A stretch of 64,000 bases of DNA from Oscillospiraceae bacterium. Lineage in GTDB: Bacteria > Bacillota > Clostridia > Oscillospirales > Oscillospiraceae. Position 1 is the first letter of the stretch; each line of letters begins with the position of its first letter. The position numbers were made by a program, and so were the translations under genes. The notes under the pieces were generated by a model. It did no database searches. It was not told where the DNA came from and saw only the letters and a list, made by a program, of their open reading frames with translations. Below, one piece after another: positions 16,230-25,584 of this stretch. Where the stretch lies: positions 1-64,000 of the forward strand of contig JAFQZI010000014.1 of assembly GCA_017406005.1 (NCBI GenBank). The letters run 5' to 3'.

Positions 16230-17000
16230 ATGAGGAGAACAATTGAAGGCCCCGGCGGGAAGATGAAACTTATCATCCTCCGGTATGGCAAAGGACCGGG
16301 AATTCTCTGGATTCACGGCGGAGGATACGTCCTCGGCATGGCGGCAATGGTATATTATTCAATGGGCAGAATGCTGGCAAAACAATATGGCGGGATTGTT
16401 GTTTCGCCGGAATACAGGCTGGCTAAGAAAGCTCCGTATCCGGCTGCACTGGAAGACTGCTATGCGGCACTGAAATATATGTATGATCACGCAGACGAAC
16501 TCGGCATAGACAAAAACCGCATCATTGTCGGCGGTGAAAGTGCAGGCGGCGGTCTGGCAGCAGCAATCTGCCAATATGCGAGAGATAAAGGAGAGGTACC
16601 GATCTCTTTCCAGATTCCGCTTTATCCGATGCTGGACTGTGAAGACACAGATTCTTCCCGCGACAACCACGGACACGGGTGGAACACGAAACAAAATCAC
16701 TGGGGTTGGAGCCTGTATTTGCGTGATCTGTACGGTACAGATCATGTATCGCCCTATGCAAGCCCTTCACGCGCCACGGATTACAAAGGCCTTCCACCCT
16801 GTTACACCTATGTGGAAGATGGAGAACCGTTTTATGATGAGACGCGGACTTACATCCGCAATCTGAACGAAGCCGGAATCGAAGCCCATGTGGATGTCTT
16901 TCACGGGAATACCCATGGATTTGATTATCTGTTCTGGACAGAAAATGCGAAAAAGGCAAAACAAAACCTGATTCATGCAGTAGAAAAGTATATGAGATAA
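16230..17000 (+). CDS. Alpha/beta hydrolase, hormone-sensitive-lipase type esterase
   Basis: A 256-residue HSL/acetyl-esterase-type enzyme. IHGGGYVLG is the H-G-G-G oxyanion motif and VGGESAGGG carries the nucleophile serine; the histidine lies in VFHGNTHGFDY. It starts almost directly before the core, so the N-terminal cap of about 50 residues usual in the family is missing. The ATG at 16230 has GGAG 9 bases upstream; an ATG at 16215 is possible. Likely a carboxylesterase acting on short acyl or acetylated sugars. Confidence 0.82.
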   Translation: MRRTIEGPGGKMKLIILRYGKGPGILWIHGGGYVLGMAAMVYYSMGRMLAKQYGGIVVSPEYRLAKKAPYPAALEDCYAALKYMYDHADELGIDKNRIIVGGESAGGGLAAAICQYARDKGEVPISFQIPLYPMLDCEDTDSSRDNHGHGWNTKQNHWGWSLYLRDLYGTDHVSPYASPSRATDYKGLPPCYTYVEDGEPFYDETRTYIRNLNEAGIEAHVDVFHGNTHGFDYLFWTENAKKAKQNLIHAVEKYMR

Positions 17001-17082
17001 AGAACGTTGTTAAAGCAATGAGATTTCCACTTCATCTGGAATGCGGATTCCCATTACAACAGAGGCCATATCAATAAAATCA

Positions 17083-17130
17083 CACAGTTAAACATCCCGG
17101 ACAGATTTGAACTGTGCGGGATGTTTTTTG
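17083..17130 (+). terminator. Bidirectional terminator with interleaved stems
   Basis: AACATCCCG (17091-17099) pairs with CGGGATGTT (17117-17125), followed by T residues. A second pair, CACAGTT (17083-17089) with AACTGTG (17110-17116), crosses it, so the stems interleave as in an H-type pseudoknot. It separates the esterase from the convergent lacI-type gene. Confidence 0.65.
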
Positions 17131-17138
17131 ATACTTTA

Positions 17139-18191
17139 TCAGGTAGATGCAGAAGGAAAACAGTTTCGATTCAAAGTAGTTTCCCTTTCGATGATTTCAC
17201 AATCGAGTTGTATCAGATGCTGTTCGGATGGATTGCCTTCAAGAATATTGAGCATCTCCTCAGCACTTTTCTGACCAATCTCAAACAAGGGCAGCGCAAC
17301 GGTAGAAAGCCTTGGGCGGCTAACGGAAGAAATGTCCCGATTATCGAATCCAATCAACTGCAAATCCTGCCCAACCGTAATTCCGTGCAGACCGCAGTAA
17401 TCCAAAACACCTACGGCCATCAAGTCATTCTGTGCAAAAATCGCTGTTACACCGTTTTCAATCAGTTTTTGACCAAGAATAAAACCGCTGTCCCTTTCCC
17501 AGTCTCCGACAAGGGTGAGAGATGGATTATAGGGGATTCCACGATCGAACAATGCTTTCATATGTCCGCGAGAGCGGTTTATGCTGTGGGAACTGTCTGT
17601 CGGACCGGTTATCATCCCGATTTTTTCGTTCCCATATTCCAGAAGACGCAAGGTGAGATCATAAGCTGCCTTTTCTTCATTGTAGATCACGGACGGAACA
17701 CTTTCATCTTCAGAAATACAATAAGCACAGACAAACTTTGGTTCTGCATGATCAGAGAGAGGGACGACGACATGGCTGTGGCATCCTATATATATTATTC
17801 CGTCCACCTGTTTTGTAAGCATATCTTCCACGGCAGAATGAACTAAAAAGATACTTTCTTTCTGATCTCGAGGGCCATTACCGTAACGCTTATAAAACCT
17901 CAGATTGCCGAGAATGTAGTGGTAATCCGATTCTTCCAATTTCTGGGCGATGCCGTCCACAATCTCAGGTGCATTAAAAACAGTCAGATCTTCTGTAATA
18001 ATACCAATGGTGCTGCTATGGCCCTTTTTAAGATTGCGGGCATTTAGATTTGGCCTGTAATTCAAATCCTTTGCAACGGACAAAATCTTTTTCCTGGTTT
18101 TTGCGTTGACGCCGCTTTTCCCATTCAGAACCTTGCTGACAGTTGCAATAGACACACCGGCCTTTTCAGATATTTCTCGGATTGTAGCCAT
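17139..18191 (-). CDS. LacI-family transcriptional repressor
   Basis: A 350-residue regulator. The HTH at residues 1-50 reads TIREISEKAGVSIATVSKVL followed by NGKSGVNAKTRKKIL, and TIGIITEDL begins the periplasmic-binding-like effector domain, ending in IGFDNRDISSVSRPRLSTVA. The ATG at 18191 has GGAGG 5 bases upstream. It is divergent from the GH127 operon, whose promoter carries a TAAACGTTTA palindrome, so it is the probable repressor, released by an arabinose-containing sugar or oligosaccharide. Confidence 0.92.
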   Translation of the reverse strand: MATIREISEKAGVSIATVSKVLNGKSGVNAKTRKKILSVAKDLNYRPNLNARNLKKGHSSTIGIITEDLTVFNAPEIVDGIAQKLEESDYHYILGNLRFYKRYGNGPRDQKESIFLVHSAVEDMLTKQVDGIIYIGCHSHVVVPLSDHAEPKFVCAYCISEDESVPSVIYNEEKAAYDLTLRLLEYGNEKIGMITGPTDSSHSINRSRGHMKALFDRGIPYNPSLTLVGDWERDSGFILGQKLIENGVTAIFAQNDLMAVGVLDYCGLHGITVGQDLQLIGFDNRDISSVSRPRLSTVALPLFEIGQKSAEEMLNILEGNPSEQHLIQLDCEIIERETTLNRNCFPSAST

Positions 18192-18314
18192 CATGACCTC
18201 CGTGGAAACATTTTCCTGTTCATCATAGCACAAGTATGAAATACAAGCAAATCAAAAGTAAAATCTGTATAAACTGCACAAATATATGGGCTGATTTTTG
18301 TCAAAAACTACTAA

Positions 18315-18359
18315 TTTACAATGCTAAAAAGATAGTGTATGATATAGTAAACGTTTAAC
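18315..18359 (+). promoter_or_regulatory. GH127-operon promoter and LacI-type operator
   Basis: TTTACA (18315-18320) and TATGAT (18338-18343) are 17 bases apart. The palindrome TAAACGTTTA (18348-18357), of the type bound by LacI-family proteins, begins four bases after the -10 box, where repressor would block initiation. Confidence 0.75.
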
Positions 18360-18407
18360 ATAAAAACGCGAAAAAGTCCTGCAAGCGCCTATAAAAACAT
18401 GAATTAA

Positions 18408-18422
18408 GTAAAACGATTAACA
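18408..18422 (+). promoter_or_regulatory. Second, weaker LacI-type operator candidate
   Basis: GTAAAACGATTAACA resembles the first operator sequence GTAAACGTTTAACA, with matching TAAA and TTAAC flanks. It lies 61 bases downstream, before the ribosome binding site, and could allow looping or a roadblock. Confidence 0.45.
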
Positions 18423-18438
18423 TCAGTGGGAGGAAACT

Positions 18439-20424
18439 ATGAAACAAAAGAATATTCATTCTCCCGCGTTGAGCCGTATAACCATTACAGATTCTCTTTT
18501 CAATCACTATGTTTCAATAGTTGCAAAAAAACTTATTCCCTACCAATGGAACGTTCTGAATGACTGCGAACCCGAGACAGAAAAATCCTATTGTATTGCA
18601 AATTTCCGTATTGCGGCAGGTGAATTGCAGGGCAGACACAAAGGCATGGTATTCAGTGACACGGATCTTTATAAGTGGCTTGAAACATTAGCCTATTGTA
18701 TTGAAAGAGGTGAGGCGCTGGCCTATGTGCCACATGCTGATGAGATGATTGATCTGCTTTCCCGTGCACAGGAACCTGATGGATATCTGAATACTTATTA
18801 TTCTATCAATTGCCCTGACAGGAAGTGGACGAATTTTACTGAAGGGCATGAACTGTATTCTGCTGGCCATCTGATTGAAGCAGCAGTCGCTTATTATAAA
18901 GCTACAGGAAAGGCAAAGCTGCTTGAGATCGCTGCCCGATTTGCGGATCTTATCTGTGAAAGATTCGCTCCGGGAGGTACATTAGAAAATGCCTGCCCGG
19001 GCCATCAGGAAATTGAGCTTGCTTTAATCAGGCTCTCTGCCTGTACGGGAGAAAAAAGGTATGCTGACCTCGCCAGGCATTTTCTTGAAGTGCGCGGTAA
19101 TGCTTCAGAATTTCTAAAGAAGAATCTTGATGAGCAGGGCAGGGACAGAATCTTTCCGGAATTCTATGATTATGATGCGCTCTATGCGCAGTCACATCTT
19201 CCGCCGACAGAGCAAAACACGGCAGAAGGACATGCAGTACGTGCAATGTATATGTATTCGGCAATGGCAGATGTTGCTCGTGTTTACGGTGACGAGGATA
19301 TGGCAGAAAGCTGTATCCGGCTCTGGAGGAATCTGACAGAAAAACGGATGTATATAACGGGAGGCATCGGATCATCCGGCCATCTGGAACGTTTTACGGT
19401 AGATTATGATCTGCCGAATGACAGAATGTATTGTGAAAGCTGTGCTTCTGTGGGCTTGATGATGTTCGGCCAGCGTATGGCTGCACTCACCGGTGAAGCG
19501 AAATACTATGATGTCGTGGAACGGGCTTTGTGCAACACAGTTCTTGCCGGGATTGCCGCGGAAGGAGACAAATACTTTTACGTCAATCCTTTGGAAGTAT
19601 GGCCGGCAAACTGCCTTTCCGGCACATCAATGGCACATGTCAAGCCGTTGCGGCAGCCGTGGTTTGCCTGTGCATGCTGCCCGGCCAACATCGCACGCAC
19701 TCTTGCTTCTGTAGGCCAATATATTTACGCACAGGATGAGAAGAGCGTTTACATCAATCAGTTTATTTCTTCTGAACTGATCACAGAAATTCGTGGAACG
19801 ACGATTGCCCTGAAGCTTCGTTCTGAACTCCTGCAAGCAGGAAAAGTTAATATTATCATTTCAGAAGGCAGAAATCAGCCGGTTACTTTGCGCGTTCGTA
19901 TACCTCCCTATATGGAAGATCCTGTCTTTCTCTTCAACGGCAATCCAATTACACCATTGATTGAGAGCGGCTATGCTGTTGTTGCTGTTTCCCGGGAAGA
20001 AGAACAGAATCTCGAAATCCATGCCAATGTGAAACCGTACTGGGCTGCAGCCGATAAAAATATCCGTGCCGATGCCGGAAAGCTTGCTCTGATGTTTGGC
20101 CCCTACGTGTACTGCCTTGAGGAAGTTGATAACCGGGAGAATCTTGCGAATGTCTATGTTTCCCCTCAGGCAGAGATTGTTCCCGTCGCGAATTCTACAG
20201 GGCTCCCCGGTACGCTTCCGTTGCTATGTTTCTGTGGGCAGCGACTGGATCCCGGGTTGGATTCCGGAGAACCATATGGGAAGCCGCATTTTCAATTTAC
20301 ACCGGAAAGCTTTACAGCAATTCCTTATGGCTTGTGGTGCAACCGCGCACCTGGTGAAATGATGGTCTGGCTTAAGGCGATTCTTACCATTCCGTTGGTG
20401 ACAGAATCAGAAAGAACCAGGTAA
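18439..20424 (+). CDS. GH127 beta-L-arabinofuranosidase
   Basis: A 661-residue enzyme that matches the 658-residue HypBA1-type GH127 length. The zinc-site residues are all visible: Glu333 and Cys335 in MYCESCASV, and the tandem Cys413-Cys414 in ACACCPAN, corresponding to Glu338, Cys340, Cys417 (nucleophile) and Cys418 of HypBA1. NFRIAAGELQG near the start and GHELYSAGHL match the family's alpha/alpha barrel. No signal peptide, so it acts in the cytoplasm on sugars brought in by the transporter downstream. It is the first gene of the operon. Confidence 0.93.
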   Translation: MKQKNIHSPALSRITITDSLFNHYVSIVAKKLIPYQWNVLNDCEPETEKSYCIANFRIAAGELQGRHKGMVFSDTDLYKWLETLAYCIERGEALAYVPHADEMIDLLSRAQEPDGYLNTYYSINCPDRKWTNFTEGHELYSAGHLIEAAVAYYKATGKAKLLEIAARFADLICERFAPGGTLENACPGHQEIELALIRLSACTGEKRYADLARHFLEVRGNASEFLKKNLDEQGRDRIFPEFYDYDALYAQSHLPPTEQNTAEGHAVRAMYMYSAMADVARVYGDEDMAESCIRLWRNLTEKRMYITGGIGSSGHLERFTVDYDLPNDRMYCESCASVGLMMFGQRMAALTGEAKYYDVVERALCNTVLAGIAAEGDKYFYVNPLEVWPANCLSGTSMAHVKPLRQPWFACACCPANIARTLASVGQYIYAQDEKSVYINQFISSELITEIRGTTIALKLRSELLQAGKVNIIISEGRNQPVTLRVRIPPYMEDPVFLFNGNPITPLIESGYAVVAVSREEEQNLEIHANVKPYWAAADKNIRADAGKLALMFGPYVYCLEEVDNRENLANVYVSPQAEIVPVANSTGLPGTLPLLCFCGQRLDPGLDSGEPYGKPHFQFTPESFTAIPYGLWCNRAPGEMMVWLKAILTIPLVTESERTR

Positions 20425-20499
20425 TTAATGAATTATGCATTGGCAGGAAGTCGATGTGTAAGATATATTATTATATTTTTTAGAAAGGAAAAACAGATT

Positions 20500-21816
20500 A
20501 TGAAGAAACTTCTTGCAATCCTGCTCTGCATCCTGCTGGTCTCCAGCATCGTGGCTGTCAATGCATTTGCTGACGATGTAGTGGAAATCACCTACTCCTA
20601 CTGGGGCACGCCTGAAGAGGCTGCGTCTGTTCAGGCGGTCGCTGACAAGTTCAATTCCGAGCAGGACCGCATCCATGTAACGGTCCTTGCAATCCCAAAT
20701 GAAGAGTACACTACAACTTTGAACTCCATGGCGGCCGGGAATCAGCTCCCTGACTGTGGAATCATGAACGAGAACGGCGTTCTGGACTTTGCTGCTGACG
20801 GGCTTTTGGCGGACATCTCCTCCATGTATGAAGGTGCAGCATCTATGCCTCTGGATGCTATCACATTCAAAGCAGATGGGAAACCAGTTGCTTATTCCGC
20901 AGCAAATGAAATCCTGTTCCTGTACTACAATAAGGATATGTTTGATGCTGCTGGTGTAAAGTACCCCGATCCTGCAACGCCTTACACCTGGGATGAGTTC
21001 GTTGAGACTGCAAAACTCCTGACGCTGGACGGAAATGGAAACAACGCAACATCTCCTGATTTTGATGCCAATAACATCGTTCAGTACGGCTGCAATGTCG
21101 ATAACTGGACATGGCAGCTGGAAGTGTGGGCGCTGTCCAATGGCGGTGCGTGGTTTGCACCTGACGGATCTGCCTGCACCATCAATACTCCAGAAGTCGC
21201 TGAGGCAATTCAGAAAGTTGCTGATCTTTACCTTGTTGATCACGTAATGCAGTTCCGTGACGGCCTCGAGGACTCCGGCATCCAGTCCACCATTGCTGCA
21301 GGGAACGTGGCAATGGCTACCGGCGGCACCTGGAATGTCGGAACCTGCATGAATCTGGCTGAATTCCCTTATGGTGTTGCTCCTCTGCCAATGATGAAGA
21401 AGGAAGTTACCATCTGCACAGGCGGACCGCAGGTTGTATTTGCTCAGGGCAATCATCAGGCTGAAGCTATGGAATTTATCAAATGGTATACCAAGGAAGA
21501 GAACAGCTGGGATTCCCTCATCGCAACCGGTATCTGGATGCCTATTCTGGAAGAATACTATGTGAATGAAGAGATGACCCACAAATGGGTCGACAATCCC
21601 AACTTTAGCATGGGCTATGAAAACTTCAAGACCTCCGTTGTGGACTATGCCCATGACTATGCCGTTTCCACATGCTGGTACTATGTACCGCATACCAATG
21701 AGTTCCTGGAGTATCTTCGTTCCGAGCTTGGATCTGTATGGACAGGCGCCGTCACAGCTGCTGATGCTCTGAATCATGCAGAAGCACATCTGATCGAGAT
21801 CTTTGAAGGTTATTGA
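20500..21816 (+). CDS. Sugar ABC transporter substrate-binding protein
   Basis: A 438-residue extracellular solute-binding protein of the CUT1 type. Residues 1-25 are a signal peptide ending around NAFA, with no lipobox cysteine. The mature part starts EITYSYWGTPEEAASVQAVA, with LSNGGAWF and GNVAMATGGTWN in the usual places. The ATG at 20500 has AAAGGA upstream; an earlier ATG at 20428 lacks one. It probably binds arabino-oligosaccharide. Absence of a lipid anchor is unusual for a monoderm. Confidence 0.9.
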   Translation: MKKLLAILLCILLVSSIVAVNAFADDVVEITYSYWGTPEEAASVQAVADKFNSEQDRIHVTVLAIPNEEYTTTLNSMAAGNQLPDCGIMNENGVLDFAADGLLADISSMYEGAASMPLDAITFKADGKPVAYSAANEILFLYYNKDMFDAAGVKYPDPATPYTWDEFVETAKLLTLDGNGNNATSPDFDANNIVQYGCNVDNWTWQLEVWALSNGGAWFAPDGSACTINTPEVAEAIQKVADLYLVDHVMQFRDGLEDSGIQSTIAAGNVAMATGGTWNVGTCMNLAEFPYGVAPLPMMKKEVTICTGGPQVVFAQGNHQAEAMEFIKWYTKEENSWDSLIATGIWMPILEEYYVNEEMTHKWVDNPNFSMGYENFKTSVVDYAHDYAVSTCWYYVPHTNEFLEYLRSELGSVWTGAVTAADALNHAEAHLIEIFEGY

Positions 21817-21850
21817 TCCGGATTGTTAAATTGAACCATCCTTTTTGTGG

Positions 21851-21885
21851 GTGTCCGTTCCCCCGCGGACGGGCACTCACTTTTT
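21851..21885 (+). terminator. Hairpin with T run between the binding protein and permeases
   Basis: GTGTCCGTTC can pair with GCGGACGGGCAC, including G-U pairs, and TTTTT follows four bases later. It sits between the binding-protein gene and the permeases, where it would cut readthrough so that the binding protein is made in excess. Confidence 0.6.
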
Positions 21886-21935
21886 CATATTGAAAGCGTT
21901 CCTTTTGAGAACACCATGGAATCGAGGTGATTGTA

Positions 21936-22862
21936 TTGGCCAGACGACCAAAACACCGCAACGCACTTTTGCGGAGTGAAACCCGCACGGCCTATCTGTG
22001 CCTGATCCCTTCCATCGTTGGTTTAATTTTTCTGACATATATCCCGTTGATGGAGGTTTTCGGTCTTAGCTTTTTCAGCTGGAAAGGCAACGGATTTACC
22101 GGGTTCAAATTTGTCGGTTTGAACAATTATGTCCGGCTTCTGACAACGGATCCTTATTTTAAACAGTCTGTGCTGGTTACGCTTTACTATACTTTTATGG
22201 CCGTAATCGGCAGTATGGTTTATTCTCTGATCATAGCACTGCTTTTAAATCGGAAAATTCCTGCGCGGGGCTTTTGGCGGGCAATATTCTATTTGCCCTA
22301 CCTTTTGCCTGCGGTTGCAGTTTATCTTGGATGGAACTGGCTGTATAACATCAATTACGGCTTGTTCAATTTCATCATAAACAGAGTTTTCGGGCTACCG
22401 AGGATAGGCTTTATCAATGATGCCAAACTGGTTGCCCCATCTCTTGCTCTGATCTCTGTATGGCTGTCAGGAAACCTGATAGTCATCTTTCTCGCCGGGC
22501 TGCAGAACGTTCCGCGTTCCTATCTGGAAGCAGCGGAAGTAGATGGGGCAAACGCCTGGCAGAGATTCTGGCGAATCACAATGCCGATCATGAGCCCCAT
22601 TATTTTCTATAATCTGCTCATGGCATTGATTACAAACCTTCAGGTTATTACACCTGCGTTGGCTCTTACAAAGGGAGGCCCCGGTTCCTCCTCACGGTTT
22701 GTATCTTATGTGATGTACCAGTATGCCTTTGAAAATCGGAAATTCGGTTATGCCGCAGCAGTTTCTGTTATGCTTTTTATCCTGATAGGTATCTTTACGG
22801 CTATTCTTTTTGCCACCAGCAAATCATGGATGTTCCAGCAGGGAGGGGATGAAAATGAATAG
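21936..22862 (+). CDS. Sugar ABC transporter permease (MalF/UgpA type)
   Basis: A 308-residue permease with six hydrophobic segments and the EAA loop EAAEVDGANAWQRFWRITMP, which docks onto the ATPase. A TTG start at 21936 is chosen because GAGGTG lies 5 bases upstream and it gives MARRPKHRNA; GTG at 21927 is the alternative. It shares an 8-base overlap with the next permease. No ATPase is encoded nearby, so a shared MsmX-type ATPase is likely. Confidence 0.9.
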   Translation: MARRPKHRNALLRSETRTAYLCLIPSIVGLIFLTYIPLMEVFGLSFFSWKGNGFTGFKFVGLNNYVRLLTTDPYFKQSVLVTLYYTFMAVIGSMVYSLIIALLLNRKIPARGFWRAIFYLPYLLPAVAVYLGWNWLYNINYGLFNFIINRVFGLPRIGFINDAKLVAPSLALISVWLSGNLIVIFLAGLQNVPRSYLEAAEVDGANAWQRFWRITMPIMSPIIFYNLLMALITNLQVITPALALTKGGPGSSSRFVSYVMYQYAFENRKFGYAAAVSVMLFILIGIFTAILFATSKSWMFQQGGDENE

Positions 22863-23718
22863 GTCTTCAGGCCTTTCCGGAAAAAAGAGGAAGGAAAAGG
22901 CTGTTGATGCTGTCTGCTTTATTCTGATACTCTTTTTTTCTGCACTCTGTTTGTTACCGATCTGGTGGATCTTCCGTTCATCGCTGATGACAAACAACCA
23001 GCTTTATGCAAATGATGTCCCGTTTTTTCCACCGGACTGGCTGTTTTCCAACTATCCCCAGGCACTGATAAATTTTCCGTTCTGGACGTATCTGAAAAAC
23101 ACCATGACAATTATTGTGCCGTCCGTAATTGCAGGGACTGTTACAGCAGTTCTGGGAGGATATGCCTTTGCCCGAATGCGATTTCCGGGAAAGCGATTTC
23201 TCTTCACGCTGGTTATCGGCTCTATGTTCCTGCCGGTTATGGTCACACTGATTCCCCTTTACATCATGTGGACGAATATTCTGAAACTCAATGGTACCTA
23301 CTGGCCTCTGATACTGCCCTATTTCTGCGGGGGAGGTGCCTTTAACATTTACTTGATCCGACAATTCATCATGACTATCCCGCGGGAACTGGATGAAGCT
23401 GCTACGATTGATGGTGCAGGGCATTTTCGGATTCTGATCTACATCATAGTGCCTGCAATCAAAGCTGCGATGATTGTTGTAGCTCTTCTTCTTTTTACAC
23501 AAATGTGGAATGACCTGATTCAACAATCCCTGTATATTCATGATGCCAGAAGATTTACTATTGCTCTGGGATTATCTCAGTTTAAGGGCTCTCTGAAACA
23601 GGATTATTCAGCTATCATGTGTGCTACATGCATGTCATTTGCGCCGGGCATCCTTTTCTATCTCTTAGGTCAGAAATATTTTGTTGAAGGTATTGCGCTT
23701 ACAGGACTGAAAGGTTAA
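22855..23718 (+). CDS. Sugar ABC transporter permease (MalG type)
   Basis: A 287-residue permease. The EAA loop reads DEAATIDGAGHFRILIYIIV, and the C-terminus ends GQKYFVEGIALTGLKG, typical of the MalG-type subunit. The ATG at 22855 follows GGGAGG by about 8 bases and overlaps the upstream stop. It pairs with the MalF-type permease to form the membrane channel for the sugar bound by the solute-binding protein. Confidence 0.92.
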   Translation: MNRSSGLSGKKRKEKAVDAVCFILILFFSALCLLPIWWIFRSSLMTNNQLYANDVPFFPPDWLFSNYPQALINFPFWTYLKNTMTIIVPSVIAGTVTAVLGGYAFARMRFPGKRFLFTLVIGSMFLPVMVTLIPLYIMWTNILKLNGTYWPLILPYFCGGGAFNIYLIRQFIMTIPRELDEAATIDGAGHFRILIYIIVPAIKAAMIVVALLLFTQMWNDLIQQSLYIHDARRFTIALGLSQFKGSLKQDYSAIMCATCMSFAPGILFYLLGQKYFVEGIALTGLKG

Positions 23719-23720
23719 AC

Positions 23721-24446
23721 ATGAATCTGCTCACTAATTCTATCAGTCAAAACCGACAAGACCGGCCTGCACCTGCTTCCGGATGGCATCGGGCCGGCTT
23801 TATGGCATGGAATCATTTCTGGAAGCTCATCGCAGCGAATATTCTGTTTGTGGTGTTTTCACTTCCCGTCGTCACACTTCCGGCAGCTCTCGTTGCGCTG
23901 GACAGAGTTTGCGTGGTCATTTACCGGGACGGAAACATTTTTCTGTGGTACGAATTCTGGAGAGAATTCCGACGGAGCTTTATTCGTTCTTTACTCCCCG
24001 GGCTGGGCTTTGGGATGCTGCTGTTTGGCGGGTATTTTTTTATGAGCCTTGGAAACGGAAACTCGCAGTTGGGATTTGTTGCAATTATGTTCTGGGCACT
24101 TGGAATATTTATGACTGCCGCGGCATTGGCGGTGGGAGAGTTCTTCTTCATCATGATTTCCACGCTGGATATCCGAAACTTTAACGCGTTGAAAAATGCA
24201 ATCATCTTCTGTGCTGCCAGGCCGGGGACTGTTCTAGCCATTCTTTTTCTTCTGCTTTTCCTGTCAACTTCCGCGGCAGCTCTGATGCCACTGATCGGAT
24301 CAGCTCTGATTTTTTTTGTTTGGATTGTTGGTGCCCAATATCCCATCTGCTATATGGTTTATGCTCTGATAGAGGAGATGATCCTGATTCCCTATAAGGA
24401 ACAGAATAAACAATGTTCCCATCCGCAGGCTATAATCTTCAACTAA
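23721..24446 (+). CDS. YesL/DUF624 family membrane protein
   Basis: A 241-residue membrane protein with about five hydrophobic segments. MAWNHFWKLIAANILFVVFS followed by LPVVTLPAALVALDRV is the DUF624 signature. This family nearly always lies beside CUT1 sugar ABC operons and GH genes in Bacillota, as here, but its function is unknown. The ATG lies 3 bases after the permease stop. A strong terminator follows, closing the operon. Confidence 0.85.
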   Translation: MNLLTNSISQNRQDRPAPASGWHRAGFMAWNHFWKLIAANILFVVFSLPVVTLPAALVALDRVCVVIYRDGNIFLWYEFWREFRRSFIRSLLPGLGFGMLLFGGYFFMSLGNGNSQLGFVAIMFWALGIFMTAAALAVGEFFFIMISTLDIRNFNALKNAIIFCAARPGTVLAILFLLLFLSTSAAALMPLIGSALIFFVWIVGAQYPICYMVYALIEEMILIPYKEQNKQCSHPQAIIFN

Positions 24447-24475
24447 TATCCATTTTCGCAAATGGATATTTTTTA
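24445..24475 (+). terminator. Intrinsic terminator of the GH127 operon
   Basis: AATATCCATTT and AAATGGATATT form a perfect 11-base-pair stem with a TCGC loop, and four or more T residues follow. Confidence 0.85.
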
Positions 24476-24478
24476 TTA

Positions 24479-24507
24479 TTGCCAATCAAATTAAAATAAT
24501 GTATAGT
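24479..24507 (+). promoter_or_regulatory. Promoter of the peptidase-peptide transporter operon
   Basis: TTGCCA (24479-24484) and TATAGT (24502-24507) are separated by 17 bases, directly after the preceding terminator and about 40 bases before the aminopeptidase start. Confidence 0.65.
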
Positions 24508-24548
24508 TATTCAACGAATTACAGTATGAAATAAGGTTGGTATGTTCC

Positions 24549-25562
24549 ATGAGAGATGAATCCTTGCTGGAACGCCTGACTCAGATCTGGGGCGTAGCCG
24601 GCTATGAAAACGAGGTGCGCAACACAATCCGTGCCGAGATTACACCATATTCCGACGAGCTGTGGGAAGATGCTGTCGGCAATGTGATTGCCCTTAAACG
24701 AGGCAATGGCGAGAACAAAAAGAAAATCATGTATGCCGCGCACATGGACCAGATCGGCTTTATGGTTAAATCCATCGAAGAAAACGGTCTTCTCCACATC
24801 TGCAACATGGGCTGGAACTGGGCGGGGAGTGCCTACAATGAACGCGTGATCTTCCGCAACGGCACCGTTGGCGTAGTCGGATGTTACGGCCCGATAGAAG
24901 AAGCGAAAAACAGCATTGAAAAGCTTTTCGTCGATATCGGAGCGAAGGACAAGGCAGATGCGCAGAACATGGTGAAAATAGGGGACTGCTGTACCTATCA
25001 CGGACCTTATATGCATCTAGCAGGCGGCCAGATCTGTTCTGTAGCACTGGATGACCGGCTTGGCTGCTATCAACTCATTGAGTCTCTTAAGGAAAATTCC
25101 GGAACGCTACCAAATGATGTATATTACTGCTTTGTTGTGCAGGAGGAGCTCGGATGCCGCGGCTCTCAGGTTGCCGCACAGCAGATCAAACCGGATATAG
25201 GCATTGCAGTAGATATAACACCTGCTCATGACTATCCGAATGACCTGACCGGCAGCAATAAAATCGGCGCGGGCATCGGAATCAAAATCTGCGATCCGTC
25301 GGTTGTGGCGGATGAGATGGTTGTTTCTGTCATGGAAAAACTTTGCGCCGAAAACGGTATCCCCTGCCAGCGTGAAGTGATTGACCGCGGCGGGACGGAT
25401 GCTTCCAGCATAAATCTCATCGATGCCGGGGTGCGGACAGGCGGTATCTGTGTTGTGACACGTTATCCCCATTCCCAAAGCAGTGTTGTCTCAGCGGAAG
25501 ACGTGGAGTCGGGCATTGACCTGATGAATGCCTTCTCTGCCTATGATTTCAGTCAGCAATAA
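24549..25562 (+). CDS. M42 family metallo-aminopeptidase
   Basis: A 337-residue dodecameric-type aminopeptidase. The binuclear metal ligands are visible: His in AAHMDQIGFM, Asp in ALDDRLGCY, the catalytic Glu pair in VQEELGCRG, Asp in IAVDITPAHDYP and His in YPHSQSSV. The ATG at 24549 is favoured; a TTG at 24537 is possible. It heads the operon with a peptide transporter, so its likely role is trimming imported peptides in the cytoplasm. Confidence 0.92.
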   Translation: MRDESLLERLTQIWGVAGYENEVRNTIRAEITPYSDELWEDAVGNVIALKRGNGENKKKIMYAAHMDQIGFMVKSIEENGLLHICNMGWNWAGSAYNERVIFRNGTVGVVGCYGPIEEAKNSIEKLFVDIGAKDKADAQNMVKIGDCCTYHGPYMHLAGGQICSVALDDRLGCYQLIESLKENSGTLPNDVYYCFVVQEELGCRGSQVAAQQIKPDIGIAVDITPAHDYPNDLTGSNKIGAGIGIKICDPSVVADEMVVSVMEKLCAENGIPCQREVIDRGGTDASSINLIDAGVRTGGICVVTRYPHSQSSVVSAEDVESGIDLMNAFSAYDFSQQ

Positions 25563-25584
25563 ATTTGATATAAGGAGAAAAACA

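Noticed and set aside
20425-21789. 454-codon minus-strand open frame opposite the sugar-binding protein gene
   Set aside because: It is the shadow of a clear binding-protein gene with signal peptide and operon context; the frame encodes no recognisable domain.
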